Numbered from the stretch's first letter, positions 1 through 9,562 are shown. The stretch is DNA of 64,000 nucleotides from Vibrio nitrifigilis (GCF_015686695.1 NZ_JADPMR010000004.1:1302001-1366000), one strand, 5' to 3'. The notes: generated by a model not told the origin, from the sequence alone. Translations and numbers: made by a program.

Positions 1-595
1 TATGCTCTAAACAACAAAATTGTTCCAGAGTTATATTACCGGAAGCAGCTGATGGATGATCTGCTCGCATCATACAAACATATTGCTCTTCATATAAAGC
101 TCGACCATGCAATTCTTCAGGTGTCGTCTCTGGTGTGACTAATGCAAGATCAACTATCCCCTGTTCCATCTGCTTAGAAAGAGTGTCATAGTTTACAGCT
201 ATCACAGCAACTTTTATCCCTGGAGCTTTCTGCTTAAGTTCCGCCATCAGAGGGACGATAACAGCTTTCAACGCGTAATCCGTAGCCGCTATAGTGAAAG
301 TCATTTGAGCTGTTTCAGGCTCAAAATTAATCGGTTGTAATATCCGGTTAATATCAGCCAGAATCTGTTTTATTGGGTCCGCCAAAACTAGTGCTCGCTC
401 TGTTGGTATCATGCCACGCTGAGACCGAACAAAAAGAGGATCATCAAAATAGTCGCGTAAGCGAGTTAACATCGCACTGACCGCAGGTTGAGTCAGGGCC
501 AAGCGTTGAGCAGCACGAGTTACGCTCCCTTCATTTATTAAAGCATTGAATGCCTTAAGCAAATTTAAATCTAAATTTCGGATATCATTATTCAC
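1..595 (-). CDS. LysR-family transcriptional regulator, N-terminal part (cut by window start)
   Basis: The minus strand reads an open frame from a GTG at 595 to the window edge, about 198 codons, so the C-terminus is missing. The N-terminus has the LysR winged helix-turn-helix with the pattern LDLNLLKAFNAL followed by VTRAAQRLALTQPAVSAM. The start of the ligand-binding domain follows. GTG 595 was chosen because a GGGGA stretch lies about 11 bases upstream and because the regulator at 3915 starts at the matching point. The two are close paralogues across the HTH and the linker. It is read away from the neighbouring LysR gene, so its targets are probably to the left. The effector is unknown. 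Confidence 0.85.
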   Translation of the reverse strand, partial: MNNDIRNLDLNLLKAFNALINEGSVTRAAQRLALTQPAVSAMLTRLRDYFDDPLFVRSQRGMIPTERALVLADPIKQILADINRILQPINFEPETAQMTFTIAATDYALKAVIVPLMAELKQKAPGIKVAVIAVNYDTLSKQMEQGIVDLALVTPETTPEELHGRALYEEQYVCMMRADHPSAASGNITLEQFCCLEH

Positions 596-668
596 GTTAG
601 TCACATTCCCCAAAAGTCATCAACTTTACCAAATAACTGTAATGCCTTAATTTTATTCATCAATTTCA

Positions 669-1562
669 TTAACACTGTACCAATGTTTCTTCGATAACTT
701 TTACTACTCGGTCGTAACGCCGTGCAAGCTCTGAATGGCGTTTACTTACTAAGTAAACAGGATCTTTCACGTTTTCAGCAATGTCCAATACCTGTAACTT
801 ATCCCTTTCGAGAAACAAATTCACACAACATCTAGGAATAACTGTAAAGCCAATGCCTTTGGCAATTGGTACTAAAATTTGGTGAATTTGATTGATGTAA
901 CCTTTCGTTGAAATAGTATCAAGATTTAACTTTGACAGTTGTGGTGAGCCCGACTGATCGACATAAGTTTGGAAATAGTGATCTAAGTCAGGATGACGTA
1001 TAACACCTATTTCTGGTAATAGTTTTTCAAATGGTATTGTTGTGTTTACTGAAGTAGGAACAACGAAAACCAAAGACTCAGAGCCAATCACTCTACTATC
1101 AAAATAATGGGGATTAGGTGGCTTGGTCACTAACCCCACATCAAGTCCCCCACTTAGTATCTGTTCAAAAATACGGTCATTGGGTGACGCTTCTAATTCA
1201 ATAGATAATTGGGAGTGCTGTGCTTGTAACGAAAGTAATTCGGGGTATATCAACCAAGCAAAGGTACCGGAACAACCAATCCTGCAACTGCCTAGGAAGG
1301 GCTCATCCTTTCCTAAGTCAATCAATAATTCTGACTCTTTTTCAATTAGCTCAAGTGCATATTGATATACTTTTCGCCCGTGGATTGTTAACTCAAATTG
1401 CTTGTTAAACCTTGTTAATAATGGATAACCACATGCCGATTCTAATTTATTTATATGCTGGCTAACCCCTGGTTGGGTCATATTCAATGCTTCAGCAGTA
1501 CGGGTAAAATGCCCCAATTCAACAAGAGTTTTGAATGTGTTCAACCAAATAGGATTCAGCAT
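669..1562 (-). CDS. LysR-family transcriptional regulator
   Basis: This is a full-length LysR protein of 297 residues, the usual size. The winged HTH lies at about residues 5-65 (FTRTAEALNMTQPGVSQHI) and a periplasmic-binding-fold effector domain fills roughly 90-290. The gene points away from the VOC gene at 1671, with about 108 bases of AT-rich DNA between them, the usual LysR divergent arrangement. It probably controls the VOC/dehydrogenase operon. It is not closely related to the LysR proteins at 1-595 and 3915. The effector cannot be read from the sequence. Confidence 0.9.
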   Translation of the reverse strand: MLNPIWLNTFKTLVELGHFTRTAEALNMTQPGVSQHINKLESACGYPLLTRFNKQFELTIHGRKVYQYALELIEKESELLIDLGKDEPFLGSCRIGCSGTFAWLIYPELLSLQAQHSQLSIELEASPNDRIFEQILSGGLDVGLVTKPPNPHYFDSRVIGSESLVFVVPTSVNTTIPFEKLLPEIGVIRHPDLDHYFQTYVDQSGSPQLSKLNLDTISTKGYINQIHQILVPIAKGIGFTVIPRCCVNLFLERDKLQVLDIAENVKDPVYLVSKRHSELARRYDRVVKVIEETLVQC

Positions 1563-1670
1563 AAATAATAACCTCTTATTATCATTGTGAGAATATTTAA
1601 TAATTTTTCATTTATAAATGCAAGTATTAGAATTTTCTGACGTAATTTAATTTCTACGAGGAATACTCTT

Positions 1671-2180
1671 ATGTCAGACATGAGCACATACCCAAGAACC
1701 TTCTCTCATATCGGTATCTCAGTACCAGATCTGGAAAAGGCTGTTAAATTTTATACCGAAGTGCTTGGTTGGTATCTAATCATGGAGCCAACAACCATTA
1801 CAGAAGACGACAGTCCTATCGGTGAAATGTGTACTGATGTTTTTGGTCAGGGTTGGTCAAGTTTTAAGATTGCGCACCTTTCTACTGGAGATCGAATTGG
1901 TGTTGAAATTTTCGAATTTGAAAATGCACAGAATCCAGAAAACAACTTCGAATACTGGAAAACCGGCGTTTTCCACTTCTGCGTACAAGATCCAAACGTA
2001 GAAGAATTGGCTGAAAAGATTGTTGCTGCTGGTGGTAAAAAACGTATGAAAGCACCTCGTTTTTACTACCCAGATGAGAAACCATACCGCATGATCTACA
2101 TGGAAGACCCATTCGGCAATATTCTGGAGATCTACAGCCATAGCTACGAATTAACTTATTCAAGCGGCGCATATAATTAA
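1671..2180 (+). CDS. VOC (glyoxalase/bleomycin resistance/dioxygenase) family protein
   Basis: The protein has 169 residues with two beta-alpha-beta-beta-beta modules of the vicinal oxygen chelate fold. Candidate metal ligands are His13, Glu79, His102 and Glu153, the last in the motif DPFGNILEIYS, which is typical of active VOC enzymes. The ATG is preceded by GAGGA at a spacing of eight bases. It is the first gene of a probable operon with the dehydrogenase at 2207 and the SRPBCC protein at 3310. The set suggests metabolism of a small organic, perhaps aromatic, compound, but the reaction is unknown. A plain glyoxalase I role is less likely because the sequence does not resemble GloA closely. 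Confidence 0.85.
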   Translation: MSDMSTYPRTFSHIGISVPDLEKAVKFYTEVLGWYLIMEPTTITEDDSPIGEMCTDVFGQGWSSFKIAHLSTGDRIGVEIFEFENAQNPENNFEYWKTGVFHFCVQDPNVEELAEKIVAAGGKKRMKAPRFYYPDEKPYRMIYMEDPFGNILEIYSHSYELTYSSGAYN

Positions 2181-2206
2181 GCCCACCTAACGAGAAGGAA
2201 CGGAAA

Positions 2207-3190
2207 ATGAGAGCTATCACCTATCATCCCGAATCGGACCACTTTACGCTCAAGAATATCGCCGAGCCAGAATTAGAAACCCCCTTCGACGTTATCGTCG
2301 AAGTTCATGCTATTGGTCTTAATCCGGTCGATGCGAAAATTAATTACTGGTTCGGTATTACTGAAGCAAGTAATCGTGACATGGTGGGTGGGCTCGACGT
2401 CTCTGGTGTGATTGTGGCTAAAGGTAATAAGGTCAGCGGTTGGAATATCGGCGATCGTGTTCTCTACCATGGCAACATGCGCCGTCGTCAGGGTGGCTTT
2501 GCTTCATTTTCCGTTCATGACTCCCGCACTTTAACCAAACATCCTAACCTATCCGATATTGAAGCTGCCGCATCACCTTGTGCAGGGTGGACAGCCTATC
2601 GCGCACTGAACGATAAACTTCATCTTGCGGGGAAAAACAGTATTGTTATCTATGGAGCAAGTGGCGGCGTGGGAAGCTATGCACTCCAACTTAGCCGTTA
2701 TTATCAGCTTGATACCATCATTGCTGTCTGTTCCGAACATAATTTCGATTACGCTACATCATTAGGTGCAACACACTGCCTCGATTATCGAGACCAACAA
2801 CTTCTCAACAAAGTGAACGCTATCGTCGAAAATCAAGGGATTGAATGTGCACTGGATTGTATCGGAGGCCCCGCACAAGCTCTGACTTCCTCGATGCTTG
2901 GCTTTGACGGGCAATTAGTCGAGCTGGTGAGCACCATTGAGTCAACACAACATCATAAGGCATTTGACCGCGGATTAACCTTGCACCAATTAAGTCTCGG
3001 AGCTGGTCACGTTAATGGCGAAATAGGAATGAGATCGCTCACTCAAGCGGGTATTGCCATGAATAACCTGCTTGAAATGAACATCATTACTTCTCCGAAA
3101 ACTAACACCATTACTTTAAGCGATATCCCAGAAGTCCTTAAAGAAATCAGGCAAGGACATTCCCTAGGAAAATACGTCGCTAAACCTTAG
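2207..3190 (+). CDS. Zinc-type alcohol dehydrogenase / quinone oxidoreductase family (MDR) protein
   Basis: This is a 327-residue medium-chain dehydrogenase/reductase. An N-terminal GroES-like domain carries GLNPVDAKINYWFG, and a Rossmann domain begins near residue 146 with the nucleotide motif GASGGVGSYALQL. The cysteine cluster for structural zinc is absent, so it belongs with the zinc-independent quinone oxidoreductase-like members that reduce activated double bonds or quinones with NADPH. It starts 26 bases after the VOC gene behind an AGAAGGAACGG ribosome site, so the two are probably co-transcribed. The substrate is unknown. Confidence 0.88.
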   Translation: MRAITYHPESDHFTLKNIAEPELETPFDVIVEVHAIGLNPVDAKINYWFGITEASNRDMVGGLDVSGVIVAKGNKVSGWNIGDRVLYHGNMRRRQGGFASFSVHDSRTLTKHPNLSDIEAAASPCAGWTAYRALNDKLHLAGKNSIVIYGASGGVGSYALQLSRYYQLDTIIAVCSEHNFDYATSLGATHCLDYRDQQLLNKVNAIVENQGIECALDCIGGPAQALTSSMLGFDGQLVELVSTIESTQHHKAFDRGLTLHQLSLGAGHVNGEIGMRSLTQAGIAMNNLLEMNIITSPKTNTITLSDIPEVLKEIRQGHSLGKYVAKP

Positions 3191-3309
3191 ATATAAGTCA
3201 TCCTTATACCCCATATTTTTTTTGTGATTGGAGTGATAAACTCAAAAACCGGATGATATCACCATCAACGAAACAACATGTTTCACTATTCAAACGTGAG
3301 GAATTCATT

Positions 3310-3816
3310 ATGAGTGACATCATCTGGCCCGAAGGCTTTGTACCTGGTTTTACTGACAACTTCTGTTCTAATGAAGTGATTGTCGCAGGTCTTTCAACAA
3401 AAGATATCTGGCCTCTACTTAACACACCAGCACTATGGCCAACTTACTATGCTAACTCAGCTAACCCTCGTTTTTATGACGATAAAGGCCCAGAATTAGA
3501 AAATAACGTTCTATTCTATTTCGAAACTTTCGGCTTCCCGGTTGAGTCTCAGTGTGTTGAACATATTGCACCAGTAGAAGGTCAACCTGCACGTATTGCC
3601 TGGCATGGCTGGTCAGGTGAAGGTGAGACTCGTTTAGATGTACACCATGCCTGGTTAATCGAAGATCTGTCTGGCAATCGAGTCCGCATTCTGACCCAGG
3701 AAACCCAAAACGGTAATCCAGCTAAAGAATTAGCAGTGACTACGCCAAACCCAATGATCAATGGCCATCAGGAATGGCTAGATGGTTTGGTTAAAGCTGC
3801 CCGTAAAGCAAAATAG
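3310..3816 (+). CDS. SRPBCC-family (START/Bet v1-like) ligand-binding protein
   Basis: The protein has 168 residues from the ATG at 3310, which has GAGGAATTC directly before it; a longer frame from 3253 has no such site and adds 19 unlikely residues. It looks like a SRPBCC helix-grip protein: an N-terminal strand and helix, LSTKDIWPLLNTPALWPTYY, then alternating strands and a long C-terminal helix (HQEWLDGLVKAARKAK). Such proteins bind hydrophobic ligands or act as cyclases or hydrolases. It is the last gene before a strong terminator, so it ends the VOC/dehydrogenase operon. The ligand is unknown. Confidence 0.75.
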   Translation: MSDIIWPEGFVPGFTDNFCSNEVIVAGLSTKDIWPLLNTPALWPTYYANSANPRFYDDKGPELENNVLFYFETFGFPVESQCVEHIAPVEGQPARIAWHGWSGEGETRLDVHHAWLIEDLSGNRVRILTQETQNGNPAKELAVTTPNPMINGHQEWLDGLVKAARKAK

Positions 3817-3841
3817 CAATGAATTGACACCACTAAATTCG

Positions 3842-3877
3842 AAAGCCGCTCTCAAAGGTATTGAGAGCGGCTTTTTG
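3842..3877 (+). terminator. Rho-independent terminator after the SRPBCC gene
   Basis: A perfect 14-base-pair stem (AAAGCCGCTCTCAA with its complement) with a five-base loop runs into TTTTTG. It closes the operon 1671-3816. Confidence 0.9.
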
Positions 3878-3914
3878 CTCTATAATTAACTATATAAAAC
3901 AATAAGCTCTAATT

Positions 3915-4817
3915 ATGGCAAATATTAAAAACCTCGACCTAAATCTTCTTCGTGTCTTCGACACTCTGATGGATGAGAAAAATGTCTCCAGAGCGGCCGA
4001 AAAACTCTCGGTCAGCCAGCCAGCAGTTAGTGGTATGATGACCCGCCTGCGACACAGCTTAGGCGATCAGCTATTTATTCGCAGTCAACATGGCATTGTG
4101 CCAACCGTTCGTGCCCAAGAGCTATCAGGACCAATAAAAAAGCTGCTTAGAGAACTAGATGCTGTTTTAGAACCGACACTATTTGACCCGAGAACAGCTG
4201 AACTAACACTCTCTATCGCGGCCACAGACTACTCTTTGAGAGCCATTGTTGAGCCATTTTTGCTTACATTCAAGCAACAAGCTCCCAACATAAAAGTCTC
4301 GGTTCGCTGGATTAATGAACATGAGCTATTCGAACAGATGGAACGTGGGATCATTGACATTGCGTTAACCACTCCTGAAGCGTCTCCTGTAGATTTACGC
4401 GCCAAAACCTTATTTGATGAAACCTATATCTGTGTTCTAAGAGACGATCACCCTCTACTTGAAGATAACACTTTAACACTTGAGCAATTTTGTAGTATCG
4501 ATCATGCGATTGTCTCTTACGTTGGTGGGGCGTTTGAGGGAATGACAGATCAAGTACTCCACTCTCTGGGCAAACAGCGTCGTGTCGTGCTATCCGTCCC
4601 GAGCTTCTTATCACTGGTCAACATTTTAAAAAACAGTGATCTCTGTGCTGTTGTACCGAGACGACTCATAACAAATATACAGGGACTTACTACGGTAAAC
4701 CTTCCATTTGAAGTTCCCGGATTCACAAAAATCATGGCGTGGCATGAAAGAACACATGACAGCGATGCCCATCGATGGATCCGTGATTCGATTGTTAAAC
4801 TGTGTAATGAACTTTAA
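3915..4817 (+). CDS. LysR-family transcriptional regulator
   Basis: A 300-residue LysR protein with the HTH at about 8-65 (VSRAAEKLSVSQPAVSGMM) and a type 2 periplasmic-binding effector domain. It is a paralogue of the truncated regulator at 1-595: both share the LDLNLL start, the RAA..L...QPAVS core, RSQ.G..PT.RA and IAATDY. The closest known group is the NodD/SyrM/LeuO-like branch of LysR proteins. It lies between the operon ending at 3816 and the dehydrogenase at 4953 and is read in the same direction as both. Confidence 0.9.
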   Translation: MANIKNLDLNLLRVFDTLMDEKNVSRAAEKLSVSQPAVSGMMTRLRHSLGDQLFIRSQHGIVPTVRAQELSGPIKKLLRELDAVLEPTLFDPRTAELTLSIAATDYSLRAIVEPFLLTFKQQAPNIKVSVRWINEHELFEQMERGIIDIALTTPEASPVDLRAKTLFDETYICVLRDDHPLLEDNTLTLEQFCSIDHAIVSYVGGAFEGMTDQVLHSLGKQRRVVLSVPSFLSLVNILKNSDLCAVVPRRLITNIQGLTTVNLPFEVPGFTKIMAWHERTHDSDAHRWIRDSIVKLCNEL

Positions 4818-4952
4818 ATATCTTCAGATATTCAAATCGGTGATGATGACAATAACAAAATGCGATTAGAGTTATAATATTCGATCGTTCATGATTCAAA
4901 ACAATAAACATCATTTTGATATTTTTTCTACCGACATGATAGGATTTGAAAT

Positions 4953-5813
4953 ATGAAAAACGTTGCTTTTCTAGGTTTAGGTGCAATGGGCGTTCGCATG
5001 GCTGCTAATATTCTCAAAGCTGGCTATCAAGTGACAGTTTGGAACAGAACCCCTTCTAAAGCAGAACAACTTGTGATTAACGGAGCTAAGCTGGCTGAAA
5101 CTCCACGTCAAGCCGCTCAAAATGCGGACGTTGTTATCGCAATGGTACGTGATGATCATGCATCAAAAGAAGTTTGGTTAGATCCTGATACCGGTGCGTT
5201 TAACAGCATGAAACAAGGTGCAACCGCGATCGATAGTTCAACACTCTCTGTTAAGTGGGTAAAAGAACTCCATCAGCACGCTTCCGAGCGAAATATTCCT
5301 TTTATTGAAGCACCAGTTTCAGGCACCAGACCACAAGCCGAATCCGGACAATTGATTTATCTTGTCGGCGGTACACAAGAAGCTTATGAAAGCAGTAAAG
5401 AATTACTGGAAACTATGGGTTCTGTCATCAATTATACTGGTGAAATGGGTAACGGTGCATTAGCAAAACTATGTACTAATACGCTTCTGGGTATGCAAGT
5501 CGCCACGTTAGCCGAGCTGATTTCTACCTTACAACGTCAGCAAGATTCGGACGTTGAAAAGATCATTTCAGCACTCTCATCAACCGCCACGTGGAGTGCT
5601 TCTGCAAACAGCATATCGACCTTGATGCTGAAACAGATATTTGCTCCGATGTTCCCTGTTGAACTGATTGAAAAAGATTTCTCTTACATGCTGGAAGCAA
5701 CTGGACACACATCGCCTGTCATTGAAGCCGCGCGTGATGTATTCAGAAAAGGAATCGACACTGGGATTGGAGACGAAAACATGACTGCGGTTATCAAATT
5801 ATATCAATCTTAA
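4953..5813 (+). CDS. NAD(P)-dependent beta-hydroxyacid dehydrogenase family oxidoreductase
   Basis: A 286-residue member of the 3-hydroxyisobutyrate/6-phosphogluconate dehydrogenase family. The Rossmann motif GLGAMGVRMAANIL is at residues 7-20, the substrate-binding motif APVSGTRPQAESGQL near 120, and the catalytic lysine within GNGALAKLCTN near 170. The motif NRTPSKAEQL after the second strand suggests NADP preference. Members reduce succinic semialdehyde, tartronate semialdehyde, glyoxylate or imines; the substrate here cannot be told. The ATG follows a weak AGGATTTGAA ribosome site. The regulator at 3915 lies immediately upstream on the same strand. Confidence 0.88.
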   Translation: MKNVAFLGLGAMGVRMAANILKAGYQVTVWNRTPSKAEQLVINGAKLAETPRQAAQNADVVIAMVRDDHASKEVWLDPDTGAFNSMKQGATAIDSSTLSVKWVKELHQHASERNIPFIEAPVSGTRPQAESGQLIYLVGGTQEAYESSKELLETMGSVINYTGEMGNGALAKLCTNTLLGMQVATLAELISTLQRQQDSDVEKIISALSSTATWSASANSISTLMLKQIFAPMFPVELIEKDFSYMLEATGHTSPVIEAARDVFRKGIDTGIGDENMTAVIKLYQS

Positions 5814-5823
5814 AAGCTTATTT

Positions 5824-5852
5824 AGATAGAGCCAGAATCTCTGGCTCTATCT
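5824..5852 (+). terminator. Hairpin, probable terminator
   Basis: A perfect 13-base-pair stem (AGATAGAGCCAGA and its complement) with a three-base loop lies just after the dehydrogenase. The downstream T-run is poor (CTCTACC), so it may be a weak terminator or an mRNA 3'-end stabiliser. Confidence 0.55.
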
Positions 5853-5978
5853 CTACCTAAACTTGCAACTTTCTCTGATAAAGTTGGTCAAAAATATTAC
5901 CCCTAAAGCTACACTATACTTTAATCTATCTAGCCATCAAACGCTCATACAAGCCCAGCTTTAAACAGAAGAATTCAT

Positions 5979-7445
5979 ATGAAAATAAATACGTTAGTTA
6001 CACTATCTGCTATCGCGGTCTCTCTCTCTGTCAGTGCCCAAAATGATTTAACATTTAACCAAAATATCTACACTGAAAACTCTGCCAAAGTTAATGGTCA
6101 AACGGTTGAATTTCGTGCTTATGAAGGCATTCCATATGTCAAAAACCCTGTTGATAGTAAGTTTCAGACACTCAATATTTATGTTCCAGAAGGTTATTTC
6201 AAAAACCACACTATTTCAGGTTATACCATACAAACCGCACCAATCTTCTTACCGAACGGTGTCGGTGGTTATATGCCAAGTAGACCACTAACCCCGAAGA
6301 TCGATGAGCATTCCCACTCTGCGAATGCTTTACTACTTGCACTGCAGCACGGCTATGTGGTGGCGTCACCTGGGGCACGTGGACGAACTAGCCAAAATTC
6401 CAAGGGTGTGTACACAGGAAAAGCTCCTGCTGCCATCGTTGATTTAAAAGCCGCCGTTCGTTATCTGCATTTCAACGATAAATCTATCCCAGGAGATGCC
6501 AATAAAATTATATCTAACGGTACTAGTGCCGGTGGTGCTCTATCTGCTTTATTGGGAGCAAGTGGCGACCAAGACATCTATGACACATACTTAGAACAAC
6601 TAGGAGCCGCCCCCGCTTCAGATAAGATTTACGCCGTCTCTGCATTTTGCCCGATTACCGACCTTGACCATGCCGATGCCGCCTATGAATGGCAGTTCAA
6701 CGGTTACAATGATTATAAAAAAATGGATATTTCAATGTTGGATTATCATATCCAACGCAAAGAAACCAAGGGTACACTGACCAAAGATCAGCAAATCGTA
6801 TCGGACGCCCTAGCCAGTCAATTTCCAGGCTACCTGAATGGGCTAAAGCTACATGACTCAAATGGCAACCCTTTGACTCTGGATAAGAATGGTAATGGTA
6901 GTTTCAAGAAGTATGTCATCTCTTTAATTCAGGACTCGGCTCAGTCAGCATTAGACAACAATAGAGATTTAAGCCAATTCAAATGGCTGACAATCACCGA
7001 TGGCAAAGTAACGAACATCGATTTCGACAAATATCGCACTTACGCTATCCGTGCCAAACTTCCTCCGGCCTTTGATGCGCTAGATCTTAGTGCAGGAGAA
7101 AATGAACTGTTTGGTAATGCATCGACTAATGCTATGCATTTTACCGCGTATTCCTCTAAAAATAGCTCAACTGATAACTCAGCGACAGCCGCAGCCAATG
7201 TCGTTTATATGATGAATCCTCTGAGTTTTATTCAACCAGACCAGCAAGGCATTGCACCACACTGGAGAATTCGTGTCGGTACCAATGACCGAGACACTTC
7301 TTTAGCCATTTCAGCAATCTTAGCGACTCGTCTTGAAAACTCAGATTATGATGTCAATTATCATCTTACCTGGGATCGCCCTCATAGTGGTGACTACAAT
7401 CTGGATGCCCTGTTTTCCTGGATTGATAGTATTAGCCAAAACTAA
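5979..7445 (+). CDS. Secreted alpha/beta hydrolase, subtype B tannase-like
   Basis: A 488-residue protein with a Sec signal peptide (MKINTLVTLSAIAVSLSVSA, cleavage near residue 20). The nucleophile elbow GTSAGGA puts the catalytic serine at 183. Candidate partners are Asp437 or Asp439 and His469 in RPHSGDYN; this C-terminal His-Gly/Ser-Asp-Tyr block is typical of bacterial subtype B tannases. Those enzymes hydrolyse galloyl esters of plant tannins; related proteins act on other hydroxycinnamate or phenolic esters. Its place beside small-molecule dehydrogenases fits plant phenolic breakdown, but the substrate is inferred. An AGAAG site precedes the ATG. Confidence 0.75.
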   Translation: MKINTLVTLSAIAVSLSVSAQNDLTFNQNIYTENSAKVNGQTVEFRAYEGIPYVKNPVDSKFQTLNIYVPEGYFKNHTISGYTIQTAPIFLPNGVGGYMPSRPLTPKIDEHSHSANALLLALQHGYVVASPGARGRTSQNSKGVYTGKAPAAIVDLKAAVRYLHFNDKSIPGDANKIISNGTSAGGALSALLGASGDQDIYDTYLEQLGAAPASDKIYAVSAFCPITDLDHADAAYEWQFNGYNDYKKMDISMLDYHIQRKETKGTLTKDQQIVSDALASQFPGYLNGLKLHDSNGNPLTLDKNGNGSFKKYVISLIQDSAQSALDNNRDLSQFKWLTITDGKVTNIDFDKYRTYAIRAKLPPAFDALDLSAGENELFGNASTNAMHFTAYSSKNSSTDNSATAAANVVYMMNPLSFIQPDQQGIAPHWRIRVGTNDRDTSLAISAILATRLENSDYDVNYHLTWDRPHSGDYNLDALFSWIDSISQN

Positions 7446-7527
7446 GTCTTAATCGGTATATAACGGAAGAAGCCAACGACGATAATTCACCTATTTGGCT
7501 TCTTCCAAAACAGCAAAGGACGACCTA

Positions 7528-8874
7528 ATGCAACATAGAATGACAATAACTTTTCTTTCAGCCACAATGTTTTCTCTTTTATGCACAGCTTTCCCCACTC
7601 AAGCACAAGAAGTGAACATAAAAAATACTTATATTCCTATCAGCCGCAATGTTCCCGGAGTTTTTTACCAACCCAAAACCATAAGTGCCAAAGCTCAAGT
7701 AGCAGTTCTAGTCATGCACTCCGATGAAAATTATCTTAATTTTCCAGCCTGTACTGAACTATCCAAACGCGGTTACTCTGTTCTGTGTGCCAACGTAGCG
7801 AAATCTCAGAGCTCGATGGAACAAAAGATGCTTAATGTAAAATCTGCTATTGAGTATTTGCAAAACCGCTCTGACATAAAGAAAATCCTTCTGTTAGGGC
7901 ATAGTGGCGGTGCCACGTTGATGACGGCCTACCAAACTATTGCTGAAAATGGCGTCAAGTCCGTTCAAGGAACTGACAAGATGATCCATATATCTGATGC
8001 CGTTAATAATATGCCTGCTGCTGATGGTGTCATATTATTGGATGCTAACTGGGGCAATGGCCCCATGACATTATTCAGTCTAGATCCAGCAGTAAAAACC
8101 GAAGGAAATGGAGTTAATCTCGACTCTAGATACGATCTTTACAGCTCCAAAAATGGTTTCACCACAAACGGCGCTCATTATTCAAAAGAGTTTAAACAGC
8201 AATATCTGACTGCCCAACGCGAACGCTATAACAAGTTGGTTACAGATGCAGAAAATCGGGTTCAAGCGATAGAGAAAGGCAAGGGAAATTATGTCGATGA
8301 CGAGCCTTTTATCGTGACCGCAGGAGCGCAAATGTTGTTTAATAACAAATTATATCCTCAAGACGTATCCCTACTTTCGCATACAAAAGAGAAATGGACT
8401 TTACTCCATGCCGACGGCTCTGAAACAACCCAAGTTATACATTCAGTACGTTTGCCTCTTAACCTAAAATCCAATACAAGTTCAATTAATGGTGTACTTG
8501 TAACTACAGCAAAAAATTTCTTAAGTAGAGTCGGAATTCGAGTAACGCCTGATTACAATATTACGGAAGATGGTGTAACTGGGATTGATTGGAGATCAAA
8601 TATCACTAGTCCAATTGGTAATATTGAAGGTGTTCATCGTCCATTATTGCTAATGGGGATGACTGGTAGCTGGGAATATCTCGCTTCAGAGGCCATTTAC
8701 CAGCACGCAAATAATAGCAAGGATAAAACGTTAGCTTTTGTTGAAGGTGCCACTCACATGTTTACTCCCAACAAACAGGCTGAAAAAACACAGGGAGAAT
8801 TCGGTGACACGATGAAAACACTTTTTGATTATGTCGACCATTGGATTAGCCAGGATGGGCGTTTTATCAGGTAG
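7528..8874 (+). CDS. Secreted alpha/beta hydrolase
   Basis: From the ATG at 7528, which has AAAGGACGA about nine bases upstream, the protein has 448 residues and a signal peptide ending around TQAQ (residue 27). The nucleophile motif LLGHSGGAT places the serine at 126; a C-terminal EGATHMF supplies the likely histidine. A long cap of about 150 residues separates core strands. It follows the tannase-like gene by 82 bases on the same strand and may share its transcript. It resembles exported alpha/beta hydrolases of unknown specificity, perhaps a second esterase for the same plant compound. An upstream in-frame ATG/other start before 7528 would spoil the signal peptide. Confidence 0.7.
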   Translation: MQHRMTITFLSATMFSLLCTAFPTQAQEVNIKNTYIPISRNVPGVFYQPKTISAKAQVAVLVMHSDENYLNFPACTELSKRGYSVLCANVAKSQSSMEQKMLNVKSAIEYLQNRSDIKKILLLGHSGGATLMTAYQTIAENGVKSVQGTDKMIHISDAVNNMPAADGVILLDANWGNGPMTLFSLDPAVKTEGNGVNLDSRYDLYSSKNGFTTNGAHYSKEFKQQYLTAQRERYNKLVTDAENRVQAIEKGKGNYVDDEPFIVTAGAQMLFNNKLYPQDVSLLSHTKEKWTLLHADGSETTQVIHSVRLPLNLKSNTSSINGVLVTTAKNFLSRVGIRVTPDYNITEDGVTGIDWRSNITSPIGNIEGVHRPLLLMGMTGSWEYLASEAIYQHANNSKDKTLAFVEGATHMFTPNKQAEKTQGEFGDTMKTLFDYVDHWISQDGRFIR

Positions 8875-8943
8875 TAGATCGATAAACATTGGAATAATGA
8901 CTCACTTCAAGTGAGAATCTCCTGCCCATCAAATCACAGCTGA

Positions 8944-9075
8944 CGATCACCAGTGTTTCCGGTTAGCATATGCGAAGGCGCAGTTATTGGTGCGGGTAGT
9001 ATTGTAACTAAGAACATTACCGAGAAAGGGATCTATGCAGGAAACCCAGCTAAAAAGTTAAGAAACTTGCCGTGA
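8944..9075 (+). pseudogene. C-terminal remnant of a hexapeptide-repeat acetyltransferase
   Basis: The frame reads GAVIGAGSIVTKNI followed by AGNPAKKLR and a stop at 9075. This is the closing part of left-handed beta-helix O-acetyltransferases (maltose/galactoside acetyltransferase, LbH fold). There is a stop in frame at 8941 and no start, so only about 43 codons survive. It is decayed and not functional by itself. Confidence 0.75.
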
Positions 9076-9247
9076 ATACAGGCATACAACCGTTTAGATT
9101 AGACATACTTTTATGCACTTTAATATACGGCCCTACAACATTTCTGTCCAAACTGAGCTAGATATTGGTCAGACTTTATTATCCACTTCACCAAGCTTGG
9201 TCGCTATAAATATCCTCGGGAATGCTCAAGCTTTATCAATTATACCG
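9076..9247. other. Non-coding debris between two gene remnants
   Basis: No credible open frame on either strand and no clear hairpin. It lies between the acetyltransferase tail and the transposase fragment and is probably decayed DNA. Confidence 0.5.
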
Positions 9248-9562
9248 TTATAGATAGACTGAAAACAGCATCTTTCTGATAAGACTTTTTATCTGACTAC
9301 AGTAACTCGCTTGTAGAGATAGAAAATGCTTTGCGCAAAGCATGACTAAAGAGTGAAAACTCATTAAAGCCGTACTTAAAAGTGAATTCAATATTACCGT
9401 TGTTAGCTCGGCTCCCTTTTTCACATATTGTATTAAAAGACCGTTATCAGTCATTAGGGTATGTACATGTTCTTTATATAGAATGAGCAGATCTATTATT
9501 GCTTTGGTGACATCATCCGCTGACTTGTATGGCACTTTCTTTTGTAAAACTAAAAGGGCCAA
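9248..9562 (-). pseudogene. IS30-family transposase fragment
   Basis: A 104-residue frame contains DDVTKAIIDLLILYKEHVHT followed by LMTDNG, which matches the block around the second catalytic Asp (DNG) of IS30 transposases. Before it, LVLQKKVPYKSAD resembles the preceding strand. After about residue 55 the similarity is lost, so the frame is broken. No intact ends or terminal inverted repeats could be seen. Together with the acetyltransferase tail it marks an old insertion or deletion point between the hydrolase and the iron-receptor locus. Confidence 0.6.
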
